This document shows positions 63,450 through 64,000 of a stretch of 64,000 nt of DNA, piece by piece. Every line of letters starts with the position of its first letter. Position 1 is the first letter of the stretch. Below the pieces are notes generated by a model. The model saw nothing but the letters and a program-made list of their open reading frames with translations, was not told where the DNA came from and ran no database searches. A program made the translations under genes and the position numbers. Origin of the DNA: Streptomyces sp. V1I1 (GTDB taxonomy: Bacteria; Actinomycetota; Actinomycetes; Streptomycetales; Streptomycetaceae); NCBI RefSeq assembly GCF_030817355.1, contig NZ_JAUSZH010000001.1, positions 6,830,501-6,894,500 on the forward strand, read 5' to 3'.

Positions 63450-64000
63450 ATCTCGAAGGACTCGTGGTGGATCCGGCGGGACGGCACTCCTGCTTCGCGC
63501 AGTGCCTGGTACGACTCCTCGGCGAGACCGGGCGGCCCGCAGAGATAGACGTCGTGCGCGTCGATGTCGGGCAGCACTTCCTTCAGCCGCTCGGCGGTGA
63601 TCTCGGGCCGTGCCCCGTCAGGACCGTTCACGGCGTACATCAGCTGTGCGTCCCGGCGCTCGGCGATCTGCTGGAGCTCGTCCCAGAGCGCAAGGTCCTG
63701 CTTCTTGCTGGCCCGGTAGAGCAGCGTCAGGTCGCCGGGGCCGCCGGGCAGCGTCTCGAACAGTGCCCGCAGCGGGGTGATTCCGGCGCCGCCCGCGATC
63801 AGCAGTACCTTGTTGCGGCTCCGACGGCCGGCGGTCATGGCTCCGTACGGGCCCTCCGCCCAGATCCGCGTCCCCGGCTCCAGCCGGGAGAGGGCCGTGC
63901 TGTGCTTGCCGACCGCCTTGACGGTGATACGCATCAGATTGGGCCGCGGCGGGGCGGAGAGCGAGTACGGATTGGCACTCCAGCGCAGCCCCTTGGTGAG
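63446..64000 (-). CDS. Ferredoxin reductase-like oxidoreductase, probably fused to a ferric-reductase-like membrane domain (5' end outside window)
   Basis: The last 184 residues are visible; the frame is open to the window edge (NPYSLSAPPRPNLMRITVKA...). The part shown is a ferredoxin-NADP-reductase-like domain: FAD-binding RxYS-like PYSLS, then MRITVKAVG, EGPYGAMTAG, the NAD-binding IAGGAGITPLRALFE, and VYLCGPPGLAEESYQAL with a C-terminal aromatic region (HHESFEM). Proteins of this kind carry an N-terminal heme membrane domain and move electrons from NAD(P)H across the membrane. First gene of the FMN-binding/ApbE operon. Confidence 0.85.
   Translation of the reverse strand, partial: LTKGLRWSANPYSLSAPPRPNLMRITVKAVGKHSTALSRLEPGTRIWAEGPYGAMTAGRRSRNKVLLIAGGAGITPLRALFETLPGGPGDLTLLYRASKKQDLALWDELQQIAERRDAQLMYAVNGPDGARPEITAERLKEVLPDIDAHDVYLCGPPGLAEESYQALREAGVPSRRIHHESFEM

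Overview
The window is high-GC actinobacterial chromosome, almost certainly Streptomyces. Codon third positions are strongly G/C, starts are often GTG, neighbouring genes are commonly coupled by ATGA, GTGA or TGATG overlaps, TTA codons are rare, and several families are typical of the genus (NsdA-like TPR regulator, DUF1844, DUF2510, SseB, mycosin, PAS/PP2C phosphatases). From memory the core order (glycine-betaine transporter, GlnA4-type locus, infC-rpmI-rplT, trmH, histidine kinase, pheST, argCJBD-argR) follows the SCO1621 to SCO1576 interval of S. coelicolor; I could not run an alignment.

Layout. 0-6.9 kb: truncated betaine permease/binding-protein fusion, XRE-cupin regulator, metal-receptor protein, secreted subtilisin-like protease, TDT transporter with divergent LysR regulator. 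7.2-13.9 kb: a Puu-like gamma-glutamylation pathway, probably for ethanolamine (permease, GntR/FCD regulator, GlnA4-type ligase, aldehyde dehydrogenase, SDR, class I amidotransferase-type hydrolase). The ligase gene carries a one-base frameshift. 13.9-21.1 kb: DUF2510 protein, D-threonine-aldolase-like enzyme, a coupled pair of proline-rich membrane protein plus mycosin, a short beta-lactamase-fold hydrolase, SseB and DUF1844 proteins. 21.2-28.9 kb: translation block infC (probable AUC start), rpmI, rplT, rRNA methyltransferase, orphan histidine kinase, pheS-pheT. 29-38.5 kb: PP2C phosphatase, NsdA-like regulator, NUDIX and small membrane protein (both with TTA codons), hydroxyacyl-CoA dehydrogenase, Tat-secreted GH-like protein, DUF1918, EamA/MocR pair, degenerate histidine-phosphatase homologue.

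38.6-56.5 kb looks like accessory material between the pheST side and the arg operon: ECF42-type sigma factor with its DGPF partner; a 4-hydroxybenzoate unit (MFS importer, PobA, thiolase, 3-oxoadipate CoA-transferase, double IclR regulator) with a shared candidate operator; monomeric NADP-isocitrate dehydrogenase; an internally deleted YdeI-family relic; PAS-PAS-PP2C phosphatase; AAA ATPase; UvrA-like protein; a VOC protein with the stump of an AraC regulator. 56.7-61.7 kb: argC-argJ-argB-argD-argR behind a promoter overlapped by a candidate ARG box, with a nested 40-codon ORF linking argC and argJ. 61.8-64 kb: a coupled operon of ferredoxin-reductase-like oxidoreductase (cut by the window edge), tandem FMN-binding protein and ApbE flavin transferase.

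How genes work together: ApbE should flavinylate the exported FMN-binding protein, which the membrane reductase would feed with electrons. The IclR protein probably controls both uptake and degradation of 4-hydroxybenzoate. ArgR probably closes the feedback loop on the arg operon. The GntR protein probably controls the gamma-glutamylation pathway through a dyad in the divergent spacer.
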